This document shows, piece by piece, positions 1 through 8,699 of a stretch of 64,000 nucleotides of DNA. Within the stretch, counting starts at the first letter, position 1; each line of letters begins with the position of its first letter. The stretch is from CBDFKY01 sp965248995. Its GTDB lineage: Bacteria > Pseudomonadota > Alphaproteobacteria > Rickettsiales > UBA998. The notes beneath the pieces are model-generated. The model did not search any database. It was not told where the DNA came from and saw only the letters and a list, made by a program, of their open reading frames with translations. The DNA lies in contig CBDFKY010000006.1 in the NCBI GenBank assembly GCA_965248995.1, forward strand, positions 248,001-312,000, given 5' to 3'. Position numbers and translations under genes: made by a program.

Positions 1-1058
1 TTTCCATGATTGCACGGGCGGTGGCGAGCCTCACCATCCTGACGTATGAGCAACTGCAGGACGGCAGCCGCATGGAAATGGACCGCCGTCATCCGCTGGC
101 CGCGCTGATGGCCGCGCCGAATCCGCTGCAGGGCAAGGCGACGTTCATGGAATCGCTGGTCAGTTATTACCTGCTGGCCGGCAACGCGTACGTTCAGGCC
201 GTCGGCGTGGCGGGTGAAGCGCCGCGGGAACTGCATCTGCTGCGTCCGGACCGTATCAAGGTGATTACGGGGCTGCGCGGCATTCCCATGGGATATCAGT
301 ACACGGTCGACGAGCGCAGCACCAGTTTCCCGATGGACCCGGTCTACGGCATGTCGCGCATCCTGCATCTCAAGCATTTCAATCCGTTGAATGACTGGGA
401 CGGCATGGCGCCGATGGAAGCGGCGGCCTACAGCATCGACCAGCATAACCAGGCGGCGGTATGGAACCAGGCGCTGCTGCAGAACGGCGCGCGACCCAGC
501 GGCGCGCTGGTGATGAAACTCGGCGAACATGGCGGCGGGCGGCTGACGGAGGAGCAGTATTACCGTCTGAAACAGCAGGTGGACGAGCAGTTCAGCGGGG
601 CGGGCAACGCGGGCCGTCCTCTGCTGCTGGAAGGCGGGCTGGAATGGAAGGAGATGAGCCTGACGCCGCGGGACATGGATTTCCTTAACATCAAACATTC
701 CGCGGCGCGGGACATCGCGCTGGCGTTCGGCGTGCCACCGCAATTGCTGGGTATTCCGGGGGACAATACCTATTCCAACCTCGCGGAAGCGCGCCTCAGC
801 CTGTGGGAGCAGACCATCCTGCCTCTGGCATCAAAGATTCTGGAGGAACTGTCGCGCTGGCTGAACCCGCTGCTGGGCACGGGTGCGAGTCTGGAAGTGG
901 ATCTGGACGCGGTCAGTGCGCTGGGGCCGAACCGGGAACGGTTATGGAATCAGGTGAAAGATGTTACATTTTTGAGCGACACGGAAAAGCGGGCGATTTT
1001 TGGATTTGAAAAACCGGAGCAAGTTAACACCAATTTTATTCGCAGGACGTTTATTTAA
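1..1058 (+). CDS. Phage portal protein, HK97 family (5'-partial)
   Basis: This is the DNA-entry portal subunit of a tailed phage or gene-transfer-agent-like element. The visible 350 residues match the HK97 portal family: an N-terminal 'IARAVAS' segment, 'HPLAALMAAPNP', 'YYLLAGNAYVQ', a central 'LHLKHFNPLNDWDGMAPMEAA' stretch and 'DIALAFGVPPQLLGIPGDNTYSN'. The reading frame is open to the left window edge, and the family normally has about 50-60 more residues before this point, so the true start lies outside. The end ('SDTEKRAIFGFEKPEQ') is close to the usual end of the family. The last 11 codons fall in noticeably more AT-rich DNA and may be readthrough past an old junction. No other phage gene follows; the next gene is convergent. 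Confidence 0.85.
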   Translation, partial: SMIARAVASLTILTYEQLQDGSRMEMDRRHPLAALMAAPNPLQGKATFMESLVSYYLLAGNAYVQAVGVAGEAPRELHLLRPDRIKVITGLRGIPMGYQYTVDERSTSFPMDPVYGMSRILHLKHFNPLNDWDGMAPMEAAAYSIDQHNQAAVWNQALLQNGARPSGALVMKLGEHGGGRLTEEQYYRLKQQVDEQFSGAGNAGRPLLLEGGLEWKEMSLTPRDMDFLNIKHSAARDIALAFGVPPQLLGIPGDNTYSNLAEARLSLWEQTILPLASKILEELSRWLNPLLGTGASLEVDLDAVSALGPNRERLWNQVKDVTFLSDTEKRAIFGFEKPEQVNTNFIRRTFI

Positions 1059-1062
1059 AAAA

Positions 1063-3441
1063 TTACCAGATGATGTCATTATCATGCAGTGTGCTGACGG
1101 CATCCCCGCTCAGGCGGAAAGCGAAGCCGTTCTGGTCGGAATAAGCGGTGGTTTCGTCTGCGGAAGCGGTATAAAAAAGACGCAATTCACCTTCGACTGT
1201 GTTGCCTCCACCATTATGGAAGGCGGTAAAAGTTAAAGCGGAAAGATCGATTTTGTCCTGTCCCGGCGTAAAGTCTGTGATGAGATCGGCCCCGGTGCCG
1301 AAACGCTGGCTATCCGCAGTGCTACCGAAATGGAAGATATTGTTGCCCGCGCCACCTGTGAGTGTGTCGCGCCCTGTCCCGCCGTCCAGTGTATCGTTCC
1401 CCGCGGCACCTGACATGGAATCATTTCCGCCAAGTCCGGAGATGAGTTCGTTGCTGGACGATCCGGTGATTGTGTCGTTGGCGGCGGTGCCGTTTACCAT
1501 AACTGCAGGCGGAGCGGGTGCAGCGGTGGCTTCCGCCAGCGCCTGAGCATACGTGGCGGCGGTGAAGGGGGTGGGGGCGGCACCCAACAAATCCGGCCAA
1601 GTAGTGTATAACCCTTGCAGGCGTACCCCATCATCCAGTTGTAGCCCGAAATCCCCTTGATGCCAGTTATGCAAGGTCGCTACCTTGTGCGTTCCATTGA
1701 AAATATCTATGGTGACCGAACCAGGAGTAAATTCGTCTTGATCGTTATATAATGTTTTCCAGCCTGCGCTCCCTTCTTGAAGGACGGCTTTATATCCAGC
1801 CCCAAGATTATTTTCTGGATTACCCAACGCTGCACCCTCGGCAAAAGAATAAAGCTGATTGGTTTCAATATTTAGGAGATAACCGTCAAAAAATGTATAT
1901 TCCATAATATGATCGTTTTTTGCCACTCCTTCCAGCAACTCGTTACCAATCACCAGGCGGCTGTTATGGCCGCCGCCGCTGATATCGACGAAGGCATCGG
2001 GATTGACCATGACGACGCCGCGGTAACTCCACGAGGCATCACCGTGGGTATCGTCATGGGCGGGGTCATACGAGGAATGCATGGTATCAGTTGGAAGGGT
2101 AAGAGTGGTGCTTTTTTCAAACACCGTAATCCGGTCGAAACTGCTGTTGCCGGTGACCTTGGTGCCTTGTCCGTAAGAGAACACGTTATCATGTTCCGCC
2201 GCTCCGCCGCCACTCGGGTACGCAACCCCGGTGACAATGGTGGCGCCAACGGTGTTCTGCATGGCCCACACCGTATCGTTGCCAGCGCCGCCGTTCAGCG
2301 AATCCGTTCCGTCATAGCTGGTCAGCGAGTCATTGCCATTGCCGCCGAGGAGCGTATCGTTGCTGTTGCTGAAACCCGTGAAATCCAGTCCGCCCCACCA
2401 GCTGTCAGATAGCGTATCGTTGCCGTCCTGCCCGTTGACGGTATCCTGTCCCTTGCCGGCGACGATCAAATCGTTGCCCGCGCCGCCGAGCAATGAGTTA
2501 TTGCCGGTATTGCCGTAGATAGTGTCATTTCCGCTGCCGCCGATCGCATTCTCGATGATGATGGAGCTTGTCCATTTGGTGGCGGGATCACTTGCAATGG
2601 CGATATATTCTTGCCCGACATGGGAGAAATTGACATGGCCGCTCGTGTCTACCCCGCCACGCAGGTCGATGATGCAACCGCTGGAAGCCGCCGCAACTTT
2701 GGAGAAGTCAAACGTATCCGTTCCACCACCGTCCCATACCGTCCACATTTTGGCATCGCCGCTGATATGCACGTTGGTGGAACTGTCCGCATCGGCGCTG
2801 TATTTCGTGCCGGTGTTATGGTAGGTCGTGTTCGCGCCATAGAGATATTGAGCCGCGGCAATGTCGTAGAGCATCGGACCCGAATCTGCTATAGAATTGG
2901 ATATTGGCCCCCTCGTATTTGCCATTACCGTTAAATCGTTATTATATGGATTATGGGATAGCCCTAAAGAATGCCCTATTTCATGCAACACGGTTTCATA
3001 AACGGATAATCCGCTATAGCCTTGCCTAAATAGAACATCTGCCTTATCCAAATCGCTCCCGTTTTTAATGCTGGATGGCAGCATAGCCCCAAAAGCATCA
3101 GTGGATTGTACAGAGAGGTCTGTAACTAGACCGAAAACAATATCAGGATGTGTATCATCCACTTTAAAATTGACTTTTGCTACATTACTCCAAGCTGATA
3201 ATGCATCTGTTATCGTATGTTTTGAAGCATCTGAAGTAAAACTTGTAACCGATTTTCCTCCTAAAAGCGAACTGCCTGAATAGTAACTTTTTGAAGCGTC
3301 GAAACTGTAGGAAATTGACGCCTCTGTATTGGCATTTCCGGACCAAGAAAATGAGCCTGTGATGGGTAAAGCAGGTGTAAGGTCACTCCAGGCGATAAGT
3401 TTTTTGATTGGATCTGGCTGTCCCGCTGGATTGATCGACAT
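1063..3441 (-). CDS. Serralysin-like RTX metalloprotease (M10)
   Basis: Predicted secreted zinc metalloprotease of 792 residues. The catalytic motif HEIGHSLGLSH lies at residues 153-163 (HExxHxxGxxH) and a Met-turn candidate follows in 'SGPMLYDIAAAQYLYG'. Calcium-binding RTX nonapeptides (GGxGxD type) occur around residues 300-390 and again near 680-720. The C-terminus resembles the serralysin C-terminal domain ('FHFGS..., LITDFTPGQDKIDLSAL'). There is no N-terminal signal peptide, as expected for type I secretion through a C-terminal signal; no dedicated type I exporter is in the window. The start is supported by an AAGGGAAAG sequence just upstream, and there is no other Met until residue 120. 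The 5' end overlaps the 3' end of the upstream NTR-like gene by 59 bp, suggesting co-expression. Confidence 0.88.
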   Translation of the reverse strand: MSINPAGQPDPIKKLIAWSDLTPALPITGSFSWSGNANTEASISYSFDASKSYYSGSSLLGGKSVTSFTSDASKHTITDALSAWSNVAKVNFKVDDTHPDIVFGLVTDLSVQSTDAFGAMLPSSIKNGSDLDKADVLFRQGYSGLSVYETVLHEIGHSLGLSHNPYNNDLTVMANTRGPISNSIADSGPMLYDIAAAQYLYGANTTYHNTGTKYSADADSSTNVHISGDAKMWTVWDGGGTDTFDFSKVAAASSGCIIDLRGGVDTSGHVNFSHVGQEYIAIASDPATKWTSSIIIENAIGGSGNDTIYGNTGNNSLLGGAGNDLIVAGKGQDTVNGQDGNDTLSDSWWGGLDFTGFSNSNDTLLGGNGNDSLTSYDGTDSLNGGAGNDTVWAMQNTVGATIVTGVAYPSGGGAAEHDNVFSYGQGTKVTGNSSFDRITVFEKSTTLTLPTDTMHSSYDPAHDDTHGDASWSYRGVVMVNPDAFVDISGGGHNSRLVIGNELLEGVAKNDHIMEYTFFDGYLLNIETNQLYSFAEGAALGNPENNLGAGYKAVLQEGSAGWKTLYNDQDEFTPGSVTIDIFNGTHKVATLHNWHQGDFGLQLDDGVRLQGLYTTWPDLLGAAPTPFTAATYAQALAEATAAPAPPAVMVNGTAANDTITGSSSNELISGLGGNDSMSGAAGNDTLDGGTGRDTLTGGAGNNIFHFGSTADSQRFGTGADLITDFTPGQDKIDLSALTFTAFHNGGGNTVEGELRLFYTASADETTAYSDQNGFAFRLSGDAVSTLHDNDIIW

Positions 3442-3868
3442 AATTTTCTTTCCCTTTTCCGGCTTGCGTTATAAAATCAGTAACAAAATCAAAGGTTTTT
3501 AAGGTGATTTCCAAATGCGGGTCACACGAACTTGACGTCAAATTATCTGCGTCTTTCGATTGCTGTGCAAAAACAAGATAGCTTTTGCTTTTGACAAACG
3601 GGTTACTGGAAAAGTAACCATCGTCTCCTATAAATAAGTTGACGTTTTCTTTAAATATCCCTTTCCACGTTTTTAACACTGCGAACGATACTATCTTCGT
3701 ATTCTTTTGACGTCCTTCCTGAATGTTTGTCACTTTCCCAAAAAAGACATGGCTAGCTTTATTATAATTACCCTTAAATGCTGTATCGGCACAACTAAAC
3801 GCTCTCCCTTCAGAAAAGCACAGAAGAGAAAAAAAGATAAAAGAGGAAAAAAGAATTTTTACTTTCAT
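3383..3868 (-). CDS. Small secreted protein resembling TIMP/NTR-domain proteins
   Basis: 161 residues with a clear signal peptide (Lys-rich start, hydrophobic residues 5-18, cleavage near residue 23). The mature part has 'SCADTAF', 'ASHVFFGKVTNI', 'FAVLKTWKG' and 'KSYLVFA', with two cysteines (C26 and C115). That layout is typical of bacterial proteins with an NTR/TIMP-like fold: an early Cys, 'VFxGKV', 'VxxxWKG', 'YLVFA', a late Cys. It lies directly upstream of, and overlaps by 59 bp, a serralysin-like protease gene in the same direction. A protease-inhibitor role is attractive but inferred; known serralysin inhibitors (AprI/Inh) are a different family. The last ~25 residues look low-information and lie in the overlap. 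Codons are more AT-rich than in neighbouring core genes. Confidence 0.65.
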   Translation of the reverse strand: MKVKILFSSFIFFSLLCFSEGRAFSCADTAFKGNYNKASHVFFGKVTNIQEGRQKNTKIVSFAVLKTWKGIFKENVNLFIGDDGYFSSNPFVKSKSYLVFAQQSKDADNLTSSSCDPHLEITLKTFDFVTDFITQAGKGKENYVDQSSGTARSNQKTYRLE

Positions 3869-3925
3869 AAAGTGCGTGCTAATCAGATTTTGATAAAGAA
3901 ATCAGGTAATTTTATTAAAATAAAT

Positions 3926-4090
3926 TAGGTTATCATTTGCCGCATTCGCTCCGCCGCGTAGGTCAGTCGTGCAATCGGAACTTGCCGTTGCGACTTTGGA
4001 GAAATCGAATGTGTCCATCCCCTCCTGCACCTTATGCTTTTCAGGTTTTAGTGGCACCAATAATTTGGTGGATGTGTCATTAATGATGAA
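3926..4090 (-). pseudogene. Remnant of a second serralysin-like RTX protease
   Basis: Read on the minus strand, this segment encodes 'DTFDFSKVATASSDCTTDLRGG', nearly the same as 'DTFDFSKVAAASSGCIIDLRGG' in the intact protease at 1063-3441. Only about 25 codons are clearly alike; the flanks ('NDTSTKLLVPLKPEK' upstream, 'ANAANDNLIYFNKIT' downstream) are degenerate and the frame stops soon after. There is no catalytic motif. It looks like a decayed duplicate or recombination scar between the protease locus and mgtE. Confidence 0.6.
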
Positions 4091-4109
4091 GTTATCAATA
4101 TTATTGGAC

Positions 4110-5498
4110 TTAGGTAAGCAGCCAGGTGGCCAACCCCAAAAACGTAAAGAAACCAAACATGTCGGTAAACATGGTCAGGAATACGCCGGAAGAAATGGCC
4201 GGATCTACCCTCAGCCGCTGGAACAGAAACGGCAGCGCTGCTCCGGTCAGGCCGGCAATGATCATGTTGATGACGGTGGCGGCGGCGAAGATGCCCGCTA
4301 TGTGCGCGTCGCGATAAATCAGCAGGATGCCGCATCCGGTGAGGGTGGCGAGGCCCAGACCGTTGAGCGCGCCGAGCATCATTTCCTTGCGCACCATGTA
4401 CCAGACGTTGCCCATGGACAGCTTACGGGTTGCCAGCGCCCGCACGACGATGGTGGCGGACTGGATACCGGCGTTGCCGCCCATGGAGGCGATGATCGGC
4501 ATCAGCACCGCCAGCGCCACCATTTTCTGTAAAACGCCCTCAAACATGCCTATTACCAATGACGCGGCGATGGCGGTCAGCAGGTTGATGAACAGCCAGG
4601 GAAAACGTGTCTTGACGGAATCGCGCAGCGAATAATACACGTCCTGCGAATTCAGGCCGGCGGATTTCAGGAAGTCTTCCTCGCCTTCCTGCTGCATGAC
4701 GAACACCACGTCGTCCACGGTGATGGTGCCGACCAGCCGCCCTTCCGCGCCCACCACCGGCGCTTCCACCAGCCCGTATTTCCGGAAGATATGGGCGACT
4801 TCCTCCTGATCCGTATCCAGATGCTGCGTGTGCAGGTGCGTCGTCATGACGTCCTCCACCTTCACGTCGCGTCCGCAGCGCATCAGGCGGGAAAGGGGAA
4901 TCAGCCCTTTCGGGTGAAAACGGGGATTGACCACATAGATCACGTAGAAATGTTCCGGCAGCGCTTCCTGCGTACGCACGTGGTCGATCACGTTGCCGAT
5001 CGTCCAGTATTCGGGTACGCTGACGAAGCGCTTCTGCATCAGGCGCCCGGCGCTTTCCTCCGGATAGGCGAAGCTCTGTTCCAGGTCCTGCCGGGTTTCC
5101 TCCTGCATGGATTCCATCAGCACCTGTTGATCTTCCTCGGACAGGTCTTTCAGCAGATGCAGCGCGTCGTCCCGCTCCAAGCCGGAGAGCGCCTTGACCG
5201 CTTTTTCATGGCCGAGCGCCACAATCACGTCCGCGGCGGCGTCCTCGTCCAGCCATGCCAGCACGTCCTCTGCAAGCGCGTCACCGAGCGCCGCCACCAG
5301 CTTTTCACGCTGCGCCATGGAAAGCCGGTTGAACAGTTCCGCCTGATCCTGCGCCTGCAGGTGGAAACACAGTTCCCGCACGATTTCGTAATGTTCGTCG
5401 TCCAGCGCGTCGACGATATCGCGCATACGCTCTTTCGAGAGTTCACCCGGATGCAGGTCGTCTCCATGCAGGGCGGCTTTCTCGTCCGGTTCGTTCAT
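4110..5498 (-). CDS. mgtE: Magnesium transporter MgtE
   Basis: Mg2+ channel/transporter of the inner membrane, 462 residues, the usual MgtE length. In order: an acidic N-terminal helical domain (about 20-150), a pair of CBS domains (about 155-275; 'VEDVMTTHLHTQHLDTDQEEVAHIF', 'GRLVGTITVDDVV') that in this family sense cytoplasmic Mg2+, and five C-terminal membrane helices. The pore signature 'MPIIASMGGNAGIQ' and the final 'DPAISSGVFLTMFTDMFGFF' are clear. A strong GGAGG site precedes the ATG. It stands alone, between the protease remnant and a PhaC-like gene. There is no room for a Mg2+ riboswitch in the 65-bp upstream gap. Confidence 0.96.
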   Translation of the reverse strand: MNEPDEKAALHGDDLHPGELSKERMRDIVDALDDEHYEIVRELCFHLQAQDQAELFNRLSMAQREKLVAALGDALAEDVLAWLDEDAAADVIVALGHEKAVKALSGLERDDALHLLKDLSEEDQQVLMESMQEETRQDLEQSFAYPEESAGRLMQKRFVSVPEYWTIGNVIDHVRTQEALPEHFYVIYVVNPRFHPKGLIPLSRLMRCGRDVKVEDVMTTHLHTQHLDTDQEEVAHIFRKYGLVEAPVVGAEGRLVGTITVDDVVFVMQQEGEEDFLKSAGLNSQDVYYSLRDSVKTRFPWLFINLLTAIAASLVIGMFEGVLQKMVALAVLMPIIASMGGNAGIQSATIVVRALATRKLSMGNVWYMVRKEMMLGALNGLGLATLTGCGILLIYRDAHIAGIFAAATVINMIIAGLTGAALPFLFQRLRVDPAISSGVFLTMFTDMFGFFTFLGLATWLLT

Positions 5499-5563
5499 GC
5501 GCGCCTCCCTCCGTGATCCACTGTTGCAAGATTACCTATCCTCTGGGCATCCAAACCACAACC

Positions 5564-6625
5564 CTAAAATCGAGCGCGGGCGTGAATCCATTCGACAAGC
5601 GGCTGCCAGAGAACCTTCAGGCGGTTACGCCCGATGATCATTCCAATATGACCGGTATCAGGATTCAATAAAGTAGCGTTTTTCAGGAGGGGAAAAAGGG
5701 CCGTCGCGCTGTTCGGAGGGACGATCCGGTCACGCTTTGGTGCGGCCAGCAATACGGGGCAGGCAATGGTGCGGGGATCGATCGTGAGATCGCCCACCCG
5801 CCACTGGAACTTGGCGGTCCGGTTATCCCCGGCCCAGTCGATCAGGCAGTTGCGGGCGAAAGGGCGGGTGAGGGGAACAGTATCGTTCACCCAGTGTTCT
5901 ACGGCGATGAAGCGCGCGTAAGCTTCGCTGTCGGGCGATAACAATGCGAATTTCCTGTATTTCTCCCTGAACATCTCGGGATCGCTCAGATAAAACAGCC
6001 ACGAAATGTAAGCGCCCGACAGCGTCGGCTGTGCCTGACAGCAGGCGTAGGCCATCGCTTGGTGCAGGCGATGGATCTTTTCCTCGCTGTGAGGGTGCGC
6101 GTCGAAATCCCACGGGGTGGCGAGCAGGACGTTGGCGGCGATCCGTTCCGGGGCGACCAGTGAGAGCCCGAGCGCCAGCAGGCCGCCGATACAGTATCCC
6201 GCCACGATGACGGGACGTCCGTGCCTATCATAAAGACAATTCACCAGGGGCTGAAGGTAGCGCAGGATATAGGTCTCGGCGTCGGACATATCCCCGGCCG
6301 GGGGTTCTCCCCAGTCGACGCAGTACGTATGGATGCCTGAGCGCTCCGCGTAGCGAAGCAGGCTCAATTCTTCCGTCAGGTCGAGGATGTAATGGCGATT
6401 GATGAGGGAAGGAATGAAAAGCACGACCGGGGACGCGTCCCTCGTATCCGGCGGTTGATCGCCTCCGATTTGAAAGCAGCGTACGTCATCCCGTGTCCAT
6501 ACGACGTTATGGGCGCAGGGAGGGCGACGGTAAGTGCTTTGCTGATAACGGCGCACGCCCTTCAGCCAGTCCGGCTCCCCTCCTGCTGTCATGGCAGATG
6601 TAAACTCAGGCGGCATGTAAAGCAT
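5564..6625 (-). CDS. PhaC-like poly(3-hydroxyalkanoate) synthase / alpha-beta hydrolase
   Basis: 353 residues of alpha/beta-hydrolase fold related to polyhydroxyalkanoate synthases. The nucleophile box is GYCIGG, the Cys-containing lipase box of PhaC rather than Ser, with a candidate Asp in 'KRDRIVPP' and His in 'DTGHIGM'. 'HTYCVDWGEPP' matches the PhaC 'DWxxP' region. The length is like the shorter class III PhaC catalytic subunits; no phaE, phaA, phaB or phasin gene is nearby, so polymer synthesis is not assured. An alternative ATG lies at 6616; neither start has a good ribosome-binding site. Confidence 0.8.
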   Translation of the reverse strand: MLYMPPEFTSAMTAGGEPDWLKGVRRYQQSTYRRPPCAHNVVWTRDDVRCFQIGGDQPPDTRDASPVVLFIPSLINRHYILDLTEELSLLRYAERSGIHTYCVDWGEPPAGDMSDAETYILRYLQPLVNCLYDRHGRPVIVAGYCIGGLLALGLSLVAPERIAANVLLATPWDFDAHPHSEEKIHRLHQAMAYACCQAQPTLSGAYISWLFYLSDPEMFREKYRKFALLSPDSEAYARFIAVEHWVNDTVPLTRPFARNCLIDWAGDNRTAKFQWRVGDLTIDPRTIACPVLLAAPKRDRIVPPNSATALFPLLKNATLLNPDTGHIGMIIGRNRLKVLWQPLVEWIHARARF

Positions 6626-6763
6626 ACGGGGCGGTAAAGACGGATTGTTGGCGCGATTGACCCTTTATCATAACGTTTTCATGTAAAAATGGCATTTTTT
6701 TATGTGAAAGGCTTATAAATTTATAAGTGGTCAATCGGTTGACCAGCCATACGACAGAGCTAA

Positions 6764-6850
6764 TCCCGGCGAAGACCGGGCCGTCAGGCTACGAGGCTAA
6801 ATAATAACTGGATGCCAGCCTCAGCTGGCATGAAAGCATTTCGATGATTC
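6764..6850. repeat. Short palindromic (REP-like) sequences downstream of virD4
   Basis: Two small inverted repeats lie in the 286-bp gap between virD4 and the PhaC-like gene: CCCGG-cgaaga-CCGGG near 6765-6780, and the perfect 8-bp stem ATGCCAGC-ctca-GCTGGCAT at 6812-6831. The second has no adjacent T-run on either strand. Such sequences are typical dispersed intergenic palindromes; a role in ending the vir transcript is possible. Nothing else recognisable is in this gap. Confidence 0.4.
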
Positions 6851-6911
6851 CAGCCAGATGAATGATTTTCCGTGTATGAGGAAGATCATTATTCGCGGGA
6901 CACGAAAAATA

Positions 6912-8696
6912 TTACCGTGTCGCAGGCGCCCCGCCTCCGCCGCCTTCCGGTTTTTCCGGCTCTTTCCCGAGCCCTTTCGCCGCACGTGGGTCATAAGCTT
7001 CCTGTACCGGCAGCGGGATCTTGGGCAGCAGGCGTTTGGTAAAGAACGGATCCTTGTAGTAAAAGATCTTCTTGCAACGGATCGGGGAGAAGGATTCGAT
7101 CAGGATGATCTGGTCGTCCCTCGGCAGCGCGATCACTTCCTGCGGCAACAGCAGCGCGCGTGAGGTTTCGGACACGCTCTTGGTACGGGAAGCAGGGTTG
7201 AAATCCATGAAAGCCGGTTTGTTGCCGGATTCCTGTACCACGGTCTTGTTACCGATCATCTGCGAGATCATGTTGGCCGTCTCGATGTTGTTGGCGGAAT
7301 AAGTGATCCGGTAATAGGAGTTGGAAAGGAACGAGTTCATGCCCGCTTCCTCATAAATTCCCTTGAGCTGCTGCGTATCCTGCACGATCAGGAACAGTTT
7401 CACCTTGAATCCGCGGAAATAAGCGATTCCGATCCGGAACTGCGGCATATCGCCGAGTGAGGGAAACTCATCCATCAGGAACATCACGCCGTGCTTTTCC
7501 TCCGGCCCCGGCATGGCACGCGTCAGGAAGTCGGTCGATTGCTGGTAGAAAATTTTCAGGAGCGGTTCCAGACGCTGCAAGTTGTCCGGCGTCACGCCGA
7601 CATAGACCGTCATTTTCTTTTTCTTCAGCTGCTGTACGTCGAAGTCCGAGCTGGCGGTCGCCGTGTCGATCAGCGGGTTCGCCCAGAGTTCAAGTCCGGA
7701 GTTGAGCGTGGAAATCACGCCGGAGCGTTCCTTGTCGGCTTTCTGGAGGAAGGCGGCGATGTTCATGTAGGCGACCGGGTGGATCTTCCCTCCCACCGTA
7801 TCGAGCACCACGGCGAGGTTATAGACCACGTCGTCCGAACGCAGCGTTCGCACGATCTCCCCGAACGAGGTGACCTTCTCCGGAACCGCCACCAGATACA
7901 GCATGACGCCGAGCATGAGCGAGCGTGCCTCGTTCTGCCAGAATTCCTGTTCCGGCATGATGAGCGAACAGATTTTCTGGCAGTCATCCACCATCTGGCC
8001 GGGTTTTTCGGAAATCCAGTCCAGAGGGTTGTAACAGTTGGTGATTCCGTTCGGATCGGCCGGGTTCCAGGTGTAGGCCCCCTGGCCCATGACGTTCTGG
8101 CGATACCCGCTGGTCAATTCATAGTTTTCCATCTTGATGTCATGCACCACCACCGAATCCTGCCAGTACAGCAGGTTCGGAATCACGAAGCCCACCCCTT
8201 TACCCGCACCGGTCGGCGCGAAAAGCAGCACGTGCTGGAAATCATCGACGACCAGATAGCTGGTTTTACCCGTTCGCCCCATGAGCAGCCCTTTCTTGGC
8301 GCGGAGGTTGGCGCGGCGGATATCCGCTTCCGACGCCCATTTCGCATCCCCGTGAATGCTTTCCTTCGCTTTGAAGGGGCGAAAGTCGATCAACGGAGCG
8401 CGGGCCAGGAATAGGGTGAACAATCCGAAAAACGCACCGATGCCGGGAGGGGCGAGAATCTTGATGCGCGTGGCGAGGGGCACTTTCGCGCCGTAATAAT
8501 CCACGTAGTGATACAGGTTCATGTATTGTTTATACAGCATCCGCGGGCTGAGCAGGATTTTCCAGTAATTGAGGCCGTAAGTCAGCATGAAGGAGCTGGA
8601 AAATCCGATATAGATCGGCACCGAAACGATCAACAGCATGATGGTGCCGATAATCAGGAAATTCTGCGTTTCGCGGTTTCCGTCTCCCTGAGCCAT
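6912..8696 (-). CDS. virD4: Type IV secretion coupling protein VirD4
   Basis: Inner-membrane ATPase that recruits substrates to the T4SS. 594 residues, close to the length of Rickettsiales VirD4. N-terminal membrane segments lie around 12-40 and 80-100. Walker A is APTGAGKG at about 160-167 and Walker B is 'VMFLMDEFPSLG'. 'HGDAKWASEADIRRANL' and 'SGVISTLNSGLELW' are family-typical. The C-terminus is Pro/Gly-rich and disordered. It is the last gene of the virB8-B9-B10-B11-D4 operon, 3 bp after virB11. The gene order is the one seen in Rickettsiales rvh clusters. Confidence 0.95.
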   Translation of the reverse strand: MAQGDGNRETQNFLIIGTIMLLIVSVPIYIGFSSSFMLTYGLNYWKILLSPRMLYKQYMNLYHYVDYYGAKVPLATRIKILAPPGIGAFFGLFTLFLARAPLIDFRPFKAKESIHGDAKWASEADIRRANLRAKKGLLMGRTGKTSYLVVDDFQHVLLFAPTGAGKGVGFVIPNLLYWQDSVVVHDIKMENYELTSGYRQNVMGQGAYTWNPADPNGITNCYNPLDWISEKPGQMVDDCQKICSLIMPEQEFWQNEARSLMLGVMLYLVAVPEKVTSFGEIVRTLRSDDVVYNLAVVLDTVGGKIHPVAYMNIAAFLQKADKERSGVISTLNSGLELWANPLIDTATASSDFDVQQLKKKKMTVYVGVTPDNLQRLEPLLKIFYQQSTDFLTRAMPGPEEKHGVMFLMDEFPSLGDMPQFRIGIAYFRGFKVKLFLIVQDTQQLKGIYEEAGMNSFLSNSYYRITYSANNIETANMISQMIGNKTVVQESGNKPAFMDFNPASRTKSVSETSRALLLPQEVIALPRDDQIILIESFSPIRCKKIFYYKDPFFTKRLLPKIPLPVQEAYDPRAAKGLGKEPEKPEGGGGGAPATR

Positions 8697-8699
8697 CGC

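Noticed and set aside
4791..5516. 241-codon open frame antisense to mgtE
   Set aside because: Shadow of a certain gene; composition unlike protein.
5499..5563. Mg2+ riboswitch upstream of mgtE
   Set aside because: The gap is only 65 bp and shows no extended paired leader.
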